64,000 bases of DNA from DAOTYH01 sp034435015 (GTDB lineage Bacteria; Chloroflexota; Anaerolineae; Aggregatilineales; UBA3940), in assembly GCA_034435015.1 (NCBI GenBank), contig DAOTYH010000062.1, forward strand, positions 1-64,000, written 5' to 3'. Shown piece after piece: positions 15,677-25,622 of the stretch. Below the pieces are notes generated by a model, which saw only the letters and a list, made by a program, of their open reading frames with translations, did not search any database and was not told where the DNA came from. The position numbers and the translations under genes are program-made. Position 1 is the first letter of the stretch, and each line of letters opens with the position of its first letter.

Positions 15677-17485
15677 ATGGCAACACCCTATGACGGCAAG
15701 GTAGGTCTTTGGCATGTAGCGGGTAGCTGGGTAGGAGAGCCGGATATTGCAACACTGGCCAGCTCAGTTAAGCAACAATGTCCGGTCGCTGATGCGATCT
15801 ATGTAAAAACCAGCAACGGCAAAGACTGGCAGGGCGTTTTTGATACAAAGGCCTCCATGGAGATCAACGGGCCGTCTGATATAGCCAAGTGGGTCAGTAC
15901 GCTTGCCAGCTACGGCCTAGAGACGCACGTGTGGTGTGTGCTCAAGGGGCAAGACATTCAGGCTGAGATAGCCCGTGTGGTTGAGGCCGCCAGTGTGCCG
16001 GGTGTCAGGTCCATGATCCTCGATGTGGAGCCTTATACCGGCTACTGGCAGGGTACCCGCGCACAGGTCACGCAACTGATGAGCGGGGTGCGTAGTGCGC
16101 TGGGCCAGAGTTTCCATATCGGCATCAGTGTGGACCCCCGCCGGCAACACTATGCCTCCATCTACCCTGACGCGTGGCGCCCCTACGTGAACAGCGTTCA
16201 TCCTCAGGTGTACTGGGAGGAGATGCGGCGCGAGCCTGAAGACATCTTGAATGAGACCTACGTGGTGTGGGGGGGGTACGGGTTACCGATCTACCCGGTC
16301 TTACAGGGTTATGCCAGTGACCCTAACAGCATCCGCCGGGCACAAGACCTCGCCCGCAGTGTGCGCGGTGCAACCGGATTGTCCTACTTCCGGCTGGGGG
16401 TGATCGGGCCGATGCAGTTTCAGGCCATCAACGAGGAGTTCGTGGATGAGGAGGTCGGGCCAGACAAGGTCCTGCGGCGTTATGGCTGGGAAAAGATCAT
16501 CTCCCCTGATGACGCCGGCTACCGGGATGGGACACGTTCCGGGCAGGCGACCAGCACCGTCTTTACGCAATTTACCAGCGTGCGCGGCCACATCATTAAG
16601 TACAAGAAGACTGAGGTTGCCCGTGACACCGTCTGGGCACAGTGGACCCCTCAACTGCCAGCCAAGGGGATTTATGAGATCTCGGTTTATGTGCCGGGAC
16701 GGCATGCTACAACGCGCAATGCTAAATACCATATTCATGGTGTGGCGGGCGTGGGAACTGAACTGCTGGTCAGCCTAAATCAGTATATTTACTCTGACCA
16801 GTGGGTCCCGCTGGTAGTCTATGAATTCGACAATACGAAGCCCAACGGCGGTCAGGTCAACCTGACTGATCTGACCGGTGAAAACAACCTGGAAATTGCC
16901 TTCACAGCGATCCGCTGGCGGCAGGTGATCGAGCAGATACAGCCAGAGGAAGAGGCAGGGTTCGACCCGCCCGTTGGAACAGCCCAAGAACGGCTGAGCA
17001 GTAAGGTCTGGCCGGGCAAATGGTATGATGCCACTGGTTATGCCACTTACTACACTACCGTTGGACCTGCCTATCACACAGGTGCTGATCTCAACCTGCC
17101 CGGCGACGCCGACCGTAATACGCCGGTGTACGCGCCCGCTGATGGAGTTGTCACCTTCTCTGGCCGTAGCAGTGGCACGTGGGGGCGTCTGATTGTGATC
17201 CGCCACGATCCGTTGCCGGATGGCACAGTGGTCTGGAGCCGTCTGGCGCACATCACCAACCCGCTGGTCAAAGAGGGGGATCGTGTCGAGCGCGGCCAGC
17301 AGATAGCCAGCATTGGGAATGCCGAAGGGCAGTTGCCGTTCCATCTGCACTTTGACATCGCCAAGACAGACATACTGGAACGAAACCCCGGACACTGGCC
17401 CGGCAGTAACCTTGATCTAGTGCGCAGACACTACGTTGATCCGCGCCTGTTCATCGAACAGCACCGTCCGCCTGGTCGTGTCTAG
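15677..17485 (+). CDS. Multidomain protein: TIM-barrel-like N-terminus, beta-sandwich, C-terminal M23 peptidase
   Basis: 602 residues. The N-terminal 260 residues look like a TIM-barrel glycosidase-type domain (blocks SMILDVEPYTGYW, GISVDPRR, VHPQVYWEE, YPVLQGYA). A middle part (about 300-425) resembles a golvesin-like beta-sandwich (ARDTVWAQWTPQLPAKGIYEISVYVP). The C-terminal part (about 445-590) is an M23/LytM fold with HTGADLN, LAHI and HLHFD zinc-site motifs. M23 domains cleave peptidoglycan cross-bridges. There is no signal peptide or membrane segment, which is odd for a wall hydrolase. The start has AAGGAG 8 nt upstream; the longer frame (15602) would begin inside the promoter. Confidence 0.8.
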   Translation: MATPYDGKVGLWHVAGSWVGEPDIATLASSVKQQCPVADAIYVKTSNGKDWQGVFDTKASMEINGPSDIAKWVSTLASYGLETHVWCVLKGQDIQAEIARVVEAASVPGVRSMILDVEPYTGYWQGTRAQVTQLMSGVRSALGQSFHIGISVDPRRQHYASIYPDAWRPYVNSVHPQVYWEEMRREPEDILNETYVVWGGYGLPIYPVLQGYASDPNSIRRAQDLARSVRGATGLSYFRLGVIGPMQFQAINEEFVDEEVGPDKVLRRYGWEKIISPDDAGYRDGTRSGQATSTVFTQFTSVRGHIIKYKKTEVARDTVWAQWTPQLPAKGIYEISVYVPGRHATTRNAKYHIHGVAGVGTELLVSLNQYIYSDQWVPLVVYEFDNTKPNGGQVNLTDLTGENNLEIAFTAIRWRQVIEQIQPEEEAGFDPPVGTAQERLSSKVWPGKWYDATGYATYYTTVGPAYHTGADLNLPGDADRNTPVYAPADGVVTFSGRSSGTWGRLIVIRHDPLPDGTVVWSRLAHITNPLVKEGDRVERGQQIASIGNAEGQLPFHLHFDIAKTDILERNPGHWPGSNLDLVRRHYVDPRLFIEQHRPPGRV

Positions 17486-17501
17486 ACCAAGATGAAAGCG
17501 C

Positions 17502-17544
17502 AAGGGTGGACAGCCTCTATCACAAAGACTGCCCACCCTTTTCA
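17502..17544. terminator. Intrinsic terminator between convergent genes
   Basis: A 12-bp stem with one mismatch (17502-17513 against 17529-17540) followed by a short T run on the + strand, 16 nt after the M23 stop. It may also serve rtcB from the other side. Confidence 0.65.
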
Positions 17545-17579
17545 CTACCCGCATATAGCCGGCGGCTCGTGCCGCACAA

Positions 17580-19028
17580 CTAACCTTTGATCACTGCCAG
17601 CGGGATCAGCCGCGCTACCTTGCGGGCAATACCTGCCCCGCTCACAACCTTGACCACCTCATCCACATCCTTATAGGCCTGAGGGGCCTCCTCAGCTAGG
17701 CCGGGCATGCTTCCTGCCCGTATAGTGATACCTTCCTTCTCTAACTCAGTGCGCAACGCCTCGCCGCGTATGGTGCGTTTGGCCTCGTTGCGGCTCATGA
17801 CGCGCCCGGCACCGTGGCAGGTGCTTCCGAAAGTCTGCCTCATGCTCTCTTCTGTTCCCACCAGTACCCAACTGGCTGTACCCATTGAGCCGGGCACCAG
17901 AACAGGCTGACCGATGATACGGTACTCAGGCGGGAGTCCCTCAAAGCCGGGTCCAAAAGCACGTGTCGCGCCCTTGCGATGAACAACAACCTCGATGGTC
18001 TTTCCGTCAACCTGGTGTTTCTCAACTTTGGCCATGTTGTGGGCAATGTCATAGACCTGCCATAGACTCCAGTCGCGCACCTTGCCAGCCAGAACCGCTT
18101 CGAAACTGCGGCGGATATGGAAGGCCAGCACCTGACGATTGGCAAAAGCATAGTTGGCGGCGGCACACATGGCGGCGTAGTAAGCCTGCCCCTCCGGTGA
18201 ATGAAACGGAGCGCAAATCAGCTCGCGGTCAGGGAGTTTAATGCCGTATTTCTGGCTCGCCGTTTGAAAGTCGCGTACATAGTCAGTACAAACCTGATGA
18301 CCAAATCCCCGTGAGCCGCAGTGAATCTGGACGGCTATTCGACCCTTGTACAACCCCATTGCATTAGCGGCCTGCTCATCGTAGACCTCGTCAATCAAGT
18401 CCACTTCAATGAAGTGGTTTCCTGCGCCAAGTGTCCCTACCTGTTCGATTCCGCGCTCCCATGCCCGCTTGCTGACCTTGCCGCTGTCAGCGGCTTTCAG
18501 ACAGCCGCCTTCTTCTGTCCGGGCAAGGTCCTCCGGCGTGGCATATCCCTTCTGAAGTGCCCATTTGGCCCCTTCATGCAACAGCTTCTCGAAGTCTTTA
18601 TCTTTCAATTTGAGACTGCCCTCTTTACCGACACCGCTGGGGCAGTTCTGATATAACGTTGAAGCCAGCACAGACAGATGCGGACGTATCTCTTCTAGAT
18701 CGATGTTGCTGGCAAGCACGCGGACTCCACAGTTGATGTCAAACCCAACCCCGCCGGGCGAGATGATTCCACTGTCAGCCCGCGATGCTACCACGCCGCC
18801 AATCGGAAATCCATACCCTTGATGGATGTCAGGCATGGCCAGCGCATACTGTACCAGACCGGGAAGTGTGGCTGTGTTGACCAACTGATCAACCGATTGA
18901 TCACCCAGAGCATCCTCTAATAACCGCTCGCTGGCATACAGCCGTGCTGGAACACGCATGTCATCCCGGAATGTGGCGGGAATCTCCCACAGATACTCGG
19001 ACAGGCGATTGATGTCTTGCTTGCGCAT
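17580..19028 (-). CDS. rtcB: RNA-splicing ligase RtcB
   Basis: 482 residues of the RtcB family, which joins RNA 2',3'-cyclic phosphate (or 3'-phosphate) and 5'-OH ends using GTP and Mn. Visible blocks are MPDIHQGYGFPIG, GGVGFDINCGVR (metal Cys), GAGNHFIEV, HCGSRGFGHQ and the guanylylated histidine in STCHGAGR. Length is normal for the bacterial/archaeal long type. GGAG lies 8 nt before the ATG, and an archease gene sits 25 nt upstream, so the pair is a likely operon for RNA repair. Confidence 0.95.
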   Translation of the reverse strand: MRKQDINRLSEYLWEIPATFRDDMRVPARLYASERLLEDALGDQSVDQLVNTATLPGLVQYALAMPDIHQGYGFPIGGVVASRADSGIISPGGVGFDINCGVRVLASNIDLEEIRPHLSVLASTLYQNCPSGVGKEGSLKLKDKDFEKLLHEGAKWALQKGYATPEDLARTEEGGCLKAADSGKVSKRAWERGIEQVGTLGAGNHFIEVDLIDEVYDEQAANAMGLYKGRIAVQIHCGSRGFGHQVCTDYVRDFQTASQKYGIKLPDRELICAPFHSPEGQAYYAAMCAAANYAFANRQVLAFHIRRSFEAVLAGKVRDWSLWQVYDIAHNMAKVEKHQVDGKTIEVVVHRKGATRAFGPGFEGLPPEYRIIGQPVLVPGSMGTASWVLVGTEESMRQTFGSTCHGAGRVMSRNEAKRTIRGEALRTELEKEGITIRAGSMPGLAEEAPQAYKDVDEVVKVVSGAGIARKVARLIPLAVIKG

Positions 19029-19053
19029 AGGCTTCTCTCCTCTACCTCACTAC

Positions 19054-19479
19054 CTACACATCAAAGACAATGACCGTCTCATAGCCCTTATCAGTCTGTC
19101 GGATGACAAGGTTATGATAGGTGACCGCTTTGATGTACTTGTCGAAACGGCCATTTGTCCTGCCAGTCACCTCAGCATCTAACCTGAAATCAGCGGCACG
19201 CTGTACAGCAATGTGGGTAAACACAACCCGCTGATCTTCAATGAGGTACAATAATTCCGTCAGCCAGTCCACCAGCAGGATTTCCCAGTCCGGGGCATGT
19301 AAAGAGATGGTTCTGTGAATGACAGCCCCTGCTGGGGAAGCCTCTCCCCCGATCAAGCTGACCATGCCCCGTGCGGCATTCTCAAACAGCGCACGCAGGT
19401 CCTCCCCCCGTACCCGCAGTGCCCAGTCCGCAGTATGCTCAATTTCCTCCCATGCAGGGAGAGAGGGTGTATCAGCCAT
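19054..19479 (-). CDS. Archease, RtcB activator
   Basis: 141 residues. Archease helps RtcB guanylylation and multiple turnover through a metal site made of acidic residues and His. EHTADWALRVRGEDLRALFENA at the N-terminus and IKAVTYHNLVI plus a C-terminal VFDV match the family. The start at 19479 (GGAG, 7-nt spacing) replaces a longer frame to 19518. Directly followed by rtcB. Confidence 0.93.
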   Translation of the reverse strand: MADTPSLPAWEEIEHTADWALRVRGEDLRALFENAARGMVSLIGGEASPAGAVIHRTISLHAPDWEILLVDWLTELLYLIEDQRVVFTHIAVQRAADFRLDAEVTGRTNGRFDKYIKAVTYHNLVIRQTDKGYETVIVFDV

Positions 19480-19529
19480 AGCAATTCTCCAGTATCGGGA
19501 GATTTGGGAAATGATCACCTATCTCTATT

Positions 19530-19551
19530 GAGTATACACAGAGTATACACA
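19530..19551. repeat. Tandem 11-bp repeat with duplicated TATACT
   Basis: GAGTATACACA occurs twice head to tail (19530-19540 and 19541-19551), 51 bp upstream of the archease start. Read on the minus strand it gives two TATACT -10-like boxes, so it may be a duplicated promoter element for archease-rtcB. Confidence 0.5.
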
Positions 19552-19555
19552 AGGT

Positions 19556-21370
19556 TTACAGAGGATAGATAAGCGGCAGTAGAAAAACAACACCCAGCCC
19601 TGTCAGGAGTACCAGAGGAAAGCCAAGCTTAGCATAATCTCCAAAGCGATAGCCGCCCGGCCCCATCACTAACAGGTTGGCGGGGTGACCAACTGGGGAG
19701 AGAAAGGCCGCTGAGGCGCTGATGCCGACTGCAATAGCAAGAGCTTGTGGATCAAGGTTGCTGTGAAGGGCCATAGTGATTGCCAGCGGTCCCACGATCA
19801 GTGTTGCGGCCTGCCCGGATGTGATCTGAGTCAGGAGAGTAGTAAGAAGAAAGAAAACAAACAGAACCAGATGCGGTCCGCCGATTTCCAACAGGCGTGG
19901 AAACTCCTGTGTCAGCCATTCTGTAGCGCCGGTCTGTTCCAACGCCTTCGCTAGCGGCAACATCCCGCCGATCAGGAAAATCACCTGCCACTGGATACTA
20001 GAGCGGGCCTGCTCGACTGTTTCACAGCCGGTAATGATGACAGCTATCCCTGCCAGTAGAGCCGCTAGTGACACCGGTAACCAGTTGAGGGCAACCACGA
20101 TGAAAAACAGAATCAATATCAAGCCGGCAACCCATGCGCGGCGGGTGTTCTCGGGGACTTCGGGCAGGCGTGTCATGACCAAGAAGTCAGGCTCCCGGCT
20201 GAGAACGCTTAGCTGATCAGGCTGTCCCTGCACCAATAGGGCATCGCCTAAGGCAAGCCGATGCTCCCCCAAATGCGAGCGAATGGGGCGGCCTTCATGC
20301 CAGATCGCTACCACATTCAACCCATATTTCTCACGGAAGTTCACCTCGCTGAGGGTTTGGCCCACCAGCGTACTGCGGGGCGAAAGGGAAACCTCAGCCA
20401 TTTCGGTATTACTGGCAAATAGAAGAGCATTACGTTCCTCGTCCTGCGAAGACAACACCAAGCCAGTATCCTGAGCGGCAGTGGTGATGTCATCGGGTCT
20501 GCCGCCAAGTAACAGCAAATCACCGGCCTGAAAGCGCATATTTGCCCCCGGCGGTGCAAAAGTCTGGCGGCCACGGATCAAGGCGGCAACAGTCACGCCG
20601 TAAAGATGTCCTAGGTCGCTTTCTACCAGCGTCCGTCCCGCCAGCTTTGACTCCGGTGCAACGTAGGCTTCAAATAAACGTTTGCTGAGCGCATACGTCC
20701 GGGTCAGTTCGTAGCGGGCCTGCTGAAGAGCGGTCCACAGATCGGCGGGGGAACGCTCCGGCAGGAGGAGAGGGCCGAATATCGTCAGATAGATCATGCC
20801 GATCAGGGCAATCGGCCCGCCGACCGGCAGGAAGTCCAGTAACCGGAGGGGGGGCAGGCCACTTCCTGCCAGCAGGCTGGACATGAGCAAGTTGCTGGTA
20901 GTCAGCAGAGTGGCCATCCCGCCCAGCAAGGCCCCAAAAGCAACCGGCATCATCAGGCGGGATGGACTGATGTTGCGCCGATAGGAGACCTGCCGACCGA
21001 CTGGGGCGATCAAGGCAGTTGAGGCAATGGTATTCATCATCAGAGAACCCACGCCAGCGGCCAGCGCTAGCAGGCCTACCAACGGGCGTTCACTTAGCCC
21101 CTGGGTGATGCGCAATAGGAGTTGCGCCAAGCGGGCCGTTAGACCGGTGTGGCGGAGAGCTGAGACAAGGATGAAGATACCTACCAGCGTGAGAACCACC
21201 GGATTACCGAAGCCGCTGAAAAGCACCGGCAAGTCGAGAATGCCGCTCAAGCCCAGGCTGGCCAGGACCAACAGAGCCACTACATCCGGGGCGAGCAATT
21301 CAGATGCAAACAGGACTAAGGCAACACCAGCAATACCTAAGACGAAGATGATGTCTGTGTTCAGCCCCAT
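19556..21370 (-). CDS. SLC13/DASS-family transporter with two central TrkA-C domains
   Basis: 604 residues. The two membrane halves (about 1-200 and 405-604) belong to the sodium/anion symporter superfamily (SLC13/CitT); they carry SLMMNTIASTALIAPVG and the matching SGQAATLIVGP and SASAAFLSPVGHPAN blocks. Between them are two RCK_C/TrkA-C regulatory domains (about 225-310 and 320-390, SKLAGRTLVE, STLVGQTLSEVNF). Such hybrids are annotated as dicarboxylate, sulfate or phosphate carriers; the substrate is unknown. The ATG at 21370 is used instead of an upstream TTG. It lies 24 nt behind radA, so the two are probably cotranscribed. Confidence 0.88.
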   Translation of the reverse strand: MGLNTDIIFVLGIAGVALVLFASELLAPDVVALLVLASLGLSGILDLPVLFSGFGNPVVLTLVGIFILVSALRHTGLTARLAQLLLRITQGLSERPLVGLLALAAGVGSLMMNTIASTALIAPVGRQVSYRRNISPSRLMMPVAFGALLGGMATLLTTSNLLMSSLLAGSGLPPLRLLDFLPVGGPIALIGMIYLTIFGPLLLPERSPADLWTALQQARYELTRTYALSKRLFEAYVAPESKLAGRTLVESDLGHLYGVTVAALIRGRQTFAPPGANMRFQAGDLLLLGGRPDDITTAAQDTGLVLSSQDEERNALLFASNTEMAEVSLSPRSTLVGQTLSEVNFREKYGLNVVAIWHEGRPIRSHLGEHRLALGDALLVQGQPDQLSVLSREPDFLVMTRLPEVPENTRRAWVAGLILILFFIVVALNWLPVSLAALLAGIAVIITGCETVEQARSSIQWQVIFLIGGMLPLAKALEQTGATEWLTQEFPRLLEIGGPHLVLFVFFLLTTLLTQITSGQAATLIVGPLAITMALHSNLDPQALAIAVGISASAAFLSPVGHPANLLVMGPGGYRFGDYAKLGFPLVLLTGLGVVFLLPLIYPL

Positions 21371-21394
21371 ACGTCTCAAACCCTGCTGAGAGAC

Positions 21395-22759
21395 TCAGCC
21401 CAACACCATGTCAATAGCCTCATTCAAAGAGCGGACGGCTATCGCTTCAACTCCCCCAGGCAATGGCTCCCCACCGCGGCGGGCTGTCTTAGGAATTAAA
21501 ACTCGGCGGAAGCCCAGTTTGGCCGCTTCATTCAAGCGAGCCGGTAGCTGGCTGACAGCCCGCAGTTCGCCGCTTAACCCAACCTCCCCCACTACGGCCA
21601 GATCGGCAGGAAGTGGTACATCCTTCACGCTGGAGGCAATAGCAAGCGCGATGGCTAAATCCGCGGCAGGTTCGTCAATCTTCAACCCGCCAATCACATT
21701 GACAAACACATCCTGCTCAGAAAGGCGGATGCCCACCCGCCGCGTCAGGACAGCCGTCAATAGCAACAGCCGGTTGAAATCAACACCGTTAGCTGTACGG
21801 CGCGGGTTGGCAAAGCTGGTGAGTGTGGCAAGCGCCTGCACTTCGGCCAGCAAAGGCCGTGTGCCTTCCATGGTGACCACGATGGATGAGCCGGGCGCAT
21901 TGACCATCCGCTCGGCCAGAAATGCCTCTGACGGGTTTTTGACTTCTACCATGCCGTCGCCGCGCATTTCAAAAACACCAACCTCAGAGGTTGCCCCAAA
22001 GCGATTCTTGACACTGCGCAACAGCCGGAATGCCTGAAAGGCATCACCCTCCAGATAAAGAACGGTGTCCACGATGTGCTCCAGTACACGCGGGCCTGCA
22101 ATGCTCCCCTCTTTGGTCACATGCCCGACCAGGAAGATAGCAATGCCGGTGTCTTTAGCTACCTGCTGGAAGGATGCCGCACAGTGTCTTATCTGGCTGA
22201 CACTCCCCGACGTTGACTCTAGTATATCGCTGTAAGTTGTCTGGATTGAGTCCACCACTAACACGCGGGGCCGCAGTGACTCGACATGTGCCAGTATGGC
22301 CCCCAGATTAGTCTCAGTGACAAGGTAGAGATTCTCTGTTGTGATGCCCAACCGCTCGGCCCGCATCTTGATCTGCCGGGCTGACTCCTCACCCGACACA
22401 TAAAGCACAGGCCCGCTATAGTCAGCCATCAGCGCTGTGACCTGAAGCAGAAGGGTACTCTTGCCTATGCCAGGGTCTCCGCCAATCAGGATCAGACTGC
22501 CGGGCACCACCCCGCCCCCCAGAACACGAGCAAACTCCTCCATAGGCAGAGGAAGGCGTTCCCATGGATCGCCCTCGATCTCGGATAAACGGCGCGGCAG
22601 GGAGCGTGCCCCTGCGGCCTGCTGGCCTGGGGATACTGATGACTCGACCACTTCCTCAACCATGCTGTTCCATTCACCACAGCTAGGGCAACGCCCCATC
22701 TCACGGGGGGAAGTACGGCCGCAGTTTTGACAAACATAAACAGTGCGAGTTTTTGCCAT
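21395..22759 (-). CDS. radA: DNA repair protein RadA
   Basis: 454 residues, normal length. It has an N-terminal C4 zinc finger (CQNCG...CPSCGEW), a Walker A (GGDPGIGKST) RecA-like ATPase core, the RadA-specific KNRFG motif and a C-terminal Lon-protease-like domain (blocks AADLAIALAIASS, LPADLAVVGEVGLSGE). RadA is a branch-migration helicase in recombination. It is divergent from glgP and heads a group with the SLC13 transporter. Confidence 0.96.
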   Translation of the reverse strand: MAKTRTVYVCQNCGRTSPREMGRCPSCGEWNSMVEEVVESSVSPGQQAAGARSLPRRLSEIEGDPWERLPLPMEEFARVLGGGVVPGSLILIGGDPGIGKSTLLLQVTALMADYSGPVLYVSGEESARQIKMRAERLGITTENLYLVTETNLGAILAHVESLRPRVLVVDSIQTTYSDILESTSGSVSQIRHCAASFQQVAKDTGIAIFLVGHVTKEGSIAGPRVLEHIVDTVLYLEGDAFQAFRLLRSVKNRFGATSEVGVFEMRGDGMVEVKNPSEAFLAERMVNAPGSSIVVTMEGTRPLLAEVQALATLTSFANPRRTANGVDFNRLLLLTAVLTRRVGIRLSEQDVFVNVIGGLKIDEPAADLAIALAIASSVKDVPLPADLAVVGEVGLSGELRAVSQLPARLNEAAKLGFRRVLIPKTARRGGEPLPGGVEAIAVRSLNEAIDMVLG

Positions 22760-22835
22760 AGAAAAGCCTCAACCCCGTCTGGTTCTCACGAGGAAGATTG
22801 TATAGCCGCTCATCATAGGGGGCGAATTCCCCTCA

Positions 22836-22863
22836 TTGCATCCCCCCGCAATTAGCTTATACT
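22836..22863 (+). promoter_or_regulatory. Predicted promoter of glgP
   Basis: TTGCAT (22836-22841), 16-bp spacer, TATACT (22858-22863), about 100 nt before the glgP start. Confidence 0.5.
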
Positions 22864-22961
22864 GGACAAGGAGCGGGACTCTCAGCCGTAGCCCCGTCTA
22901 TGCATCTCTTGAAGCAGTACATGCATTGCTCCCCGTCAGAGTCGGGAGGGAGGAGACACCA

Positions 22962-25529
22962 ATGCAACCCATTGCCACCTACACTGTTGTCTCATCTATC
23001 CCTGAGCCGCTCCACCGGTTGCCTGAGCTGGCCTACAACCTGCGTTGGAGCTGGGATCATCAGACCATCGAACTATTCCGGCGCATGGGCCGCGATCTGT
23101 GGGAGGAAACCAACCACAACCCGGTCAAGATGCTGGGATTACTGAGCCAGAGCAAGCTTGACGCCCTTGCGCGTGATGAAGGTTTTCTGGCTCATCTGGC
23201 ACGTGTGACCGAAGCGTATGACGAATACATGCGCAAAGGACAAAGGACGTGGTACGCACAGGAATTCGGACTCGAAGAAAAGCCCCAGATGGCTTACTTT
23301 TCATTTGAATTTGGCTTATCTGAGTGTATCCCAAATTACTCCGGCGGACTGGGTATTCTCGCGGGTGATCACCTCAAAGCCTCCAGTGACTTGAATGTAC
23401 CGCTGGTCGGGGTCGGCCTGCTATACCAGCAGGGCTACTTTCGGCAGTATCTCAATATTGACGGCTGGCAACAGGAGCTCTACCCGGACAACGATTTCTA
23501 CACCATGCCGCTCAGGCTGATGAGAGACGAGAATGGCCAGCCGATCCAAATCTCCATTGAGTTAACGGGCCGGCAAGTTTATGCTCAAATCTGGCGTGTG
23601 CAGGTTGGACGGGTTGATCTCTACCTGTTAGACACCAATATTCGTGAGAATCGGGAGCGTGGTGACCAGGACCTGACCGATCAGCTCTACGGCGGTGATC
23701 GCGAGATGCGGATTAAGCAGGAGATTCTGCTGGGTATCGGCGGATTGCGTGCCCTGTATGCTCTGGGCATTGAACCAGCCGTCTGCCACATGAACGAAGG
23801 GCACTCGGCCTTCCTCTCGCTGGAACGGGCGCGTATCCTGATGGAACGCTTCAGGATGAGCTTTGCAGAGGCGGCGGCTATCACATCAGCCAGTAATGTG
23901 TTCACCACCCATACACCTGTTCCGGCAGGCAACGACTATTTTGCACCCGATCTGGTCGAGAAGTACTTCCAAGATTATCGGCAGGCACTTGGGCTGTCCT
24001 CTGAAGAGTTTCTGGCGCTAGGGCGGATCGATCCCAATAACCCCAGTGAGCCATTCTGTATGACCGTTCTAGCATTGCGGATGTCAGCCTATGCGAACGG
24101 CGTAAGCCGCCTGCATGGCGAGGTGGCCCGCAAGATGTGGAAGGATGTTTACCCTCAGGTGCCGCTCTCAGAAGTGCCGATCAACTCGATCACAAACGGT
24201 GTGCATATCTACTCTTGGGTCTCCCAGGATATGGCGAATCTGTATGATCGCTATCTTGGCCCGCGCTGGCGCGAGGACCCTGCCGACCGGCGGGTCTGGC
24301 AACGTGTGAACAGCATCCCCGGTGAGGAGTTGTGGCGCACCCATGAACGTCGTCGGGAAAGGCTGGTAGCCTTTGCCCGTAACAGGCTGGCGGCTCAGCT
24401 TGAGCGGCGCGGTGCACCGCCCACTGAGATTGAAAGGGCACAAGAAGCACTCAACCCGGAAGCGCTGACCATTGGCTTTGCCCGGCGGTTCGCCACATAT
24501 AAGCGGGCTACGCTGTTATTGCGCGATCCTGACCGCTTGACTAGGCTGTTGTGCAGTGATCGTCCCATCCAGCTTATCTTTGCTGGAAAGGCTCACCCGC
24601 ACGACAACGAGGGTAAAGAGTTCATCCGTCAGATCATCCACTTTGCCCACAATGTCGGCTGTCAGCATCGGATCGTCTTTCTAGAAGACTATGATATGGT
24701 CATAGCACGCTATCTCGTGCAGGGTGTTGATGTATGGCTGAACACTCCCCGGCGGCCTATGGAAGCCAGCGGCACAAGCGGCATGAAGGCCGCTATGAAT
24801 GGCGTGTTGAACCTGAGCGTTCTGGACGGCTGGTGGGCAGAGGCTTACCGCAGCAACATCGGCTGGGCCATTGGCCGTGGCGAGGTATATGCAGACGAAG
24901 GCCTGCAGGATTACGTTGAGTCAAATGCCGTCTATGACCTGCTGGAGAAAGAAATTATCCCGGCCTTTTACGATCGGGGGCATGACAACTTGCCTAGGGT
25001 CTGGATCATGCGTATGAAGTCCAGCCTGCGGGAGCTGGGGCCGGTTTTCAATACTTCCCGTATGGTGCAAGAATACGTGCGCCGGGCCTACTACCCAGCG
25101 CTTGAGCAGGCCCGCTACTTCAGTGAGAATAACTACAAGCGCGGGCAGGATTACGCGGCTTGGTTATTGGAACTCAAGGAACATTGGCAGGAGATTGACA
25201 CAGGCGACATAACCGCTGTAACAGACACCGAGATACGTGTGGGGGACAGCCTGCATGTAGAGGCAGAGGTCTATCTGGGCAGTCTCTCGCCAGACAAAGT
25301 AGCTGTGCAGCTCTACGAGGGAGTACTCGACCGGCAAGGACAGATCAGCAGAGGGCATGCCCACACGATGCACCGGGCCGGAGACAGCCCGCGGGGCGAG
25401 GGGTGGCACCGCTACACCGTTGAATTCACCTGCGAGACGACAGGCCATCACGGCTACACAGTCCGGATCATCCCCTTCCATCCCGACATGGCCAATACCC
25501 TGCGTCTGGGGCTGATTACATGGGCCTAG
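22962..25529 (+). CDS. glgP: Alpha-glucan (glycogen) phosphorylase
   Basis: 855 residues of the short GT35 type (T. maritima-like) with an N-terminal DUF3417 domain (LPELAYNLRWSWDHQTIELF). It releases glucose-1-phosphate from glycogen or maltodextrin using PLP. The PLP lysine lies in the family block EASGTSGMKAAMNG; other blocks are FSFEFGLSECIPNYSGGLG, MNEGHSAF, THTPVPAGND and FARRFATYKRA. The start at 22962 is fixed by AGGAG with 6-nt spacing; the 42 extra codons upstream overlap the promoter. The product feeds the glycolytic genes encoded downstream in the window. Confidence 0.95.
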   Translation: MQPIATYTVVSSIPEPLHRLPELAYNLRWSWDHQTIELFRRMGRDLWEETNHNPVKMLGLLSQSKLDALARDEGFLAHLARVTEAYDEYMRKGQRTWYAQEFGLEEKPQMAYFSFEFGLSECIPNYSGGLGILAGDHLKASSDLNVPLVGVGLLYQQGYFRQYLNIDGWQQELYPDNDFYTMPLRLMRDENGQPIQISIELTGRQVYAQIWRVQVGRVDLYLLDTNIRENRERGDQDLTDQLYGGDREMRIKQEILLGIGGLRALYALGIEPAVCHMNEGHSAFLSLERARILMERFRMSFAEAAAITSASNVFTTHTPVPAGNDYFAPDLVEKYFQDYRQALGLSSEEFLALGRIDPNNPSEPFCMTVLALRMSAYANGVSRLHGEVARKMWKDVYPQVPLSEVPINSITNGVHIYSWVSQDMANLYDRYLGPRWREDPADRRVWQRVNSIPGEELWRTHERRRERLVAFARNRLAAQLERRGAPPTEIERAQEALNPEALTIGFARRFATYKRATLLLRDPDRLTRLLCSDRPIQLIFAGKAHPHDNEGKEFIRQIIHFAHNVGCQHRIVFLEDYDMVIARYLVQGVDVWLNTPRRPMEASGTSGMKAAMNGVLNLSVLDGWWAEAYRSNIGWAIGRGEVYADEGLQDYVESNAVYDLLEKEIIPAFYDRGHDNLPRVWIMRMKSSLRELGPVFNTSRMVQEYVRRAYYPALEQARYFSENNYKRGQDYAAWLLELKEHWQEIDTGDITAVTDTEIRVGDSLHVEAEVYLGSLSPDKVAVQLYEGVLDRQGQISRGHAHTMHRAGDSPRGEGWHRYTVEFTCETTGHHGYTVRIIPFHPDMANTLRLGLITWA

Positions 25530-25537
25530 ACCTGTAA

Positions 25538-25577
25538 CCCGCAGGGGGATGGATTGTCAGGCATATCCCCCTGCGGG
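25538..25577. terminator. Strong hairpin after glgP
   Basis: Perfect 13-bp G+C-rich stem (25538-25550 against 25565-25577) with a 14-nt loop between the convergent glgP and GT-C genes. No T tract. Confidence 0.6.
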
Positions 25578-25622
25578 CTGGCTGGCATTGGCTCCTGTCT
25601 TTGCTGATGATAGCAGCTAGGC

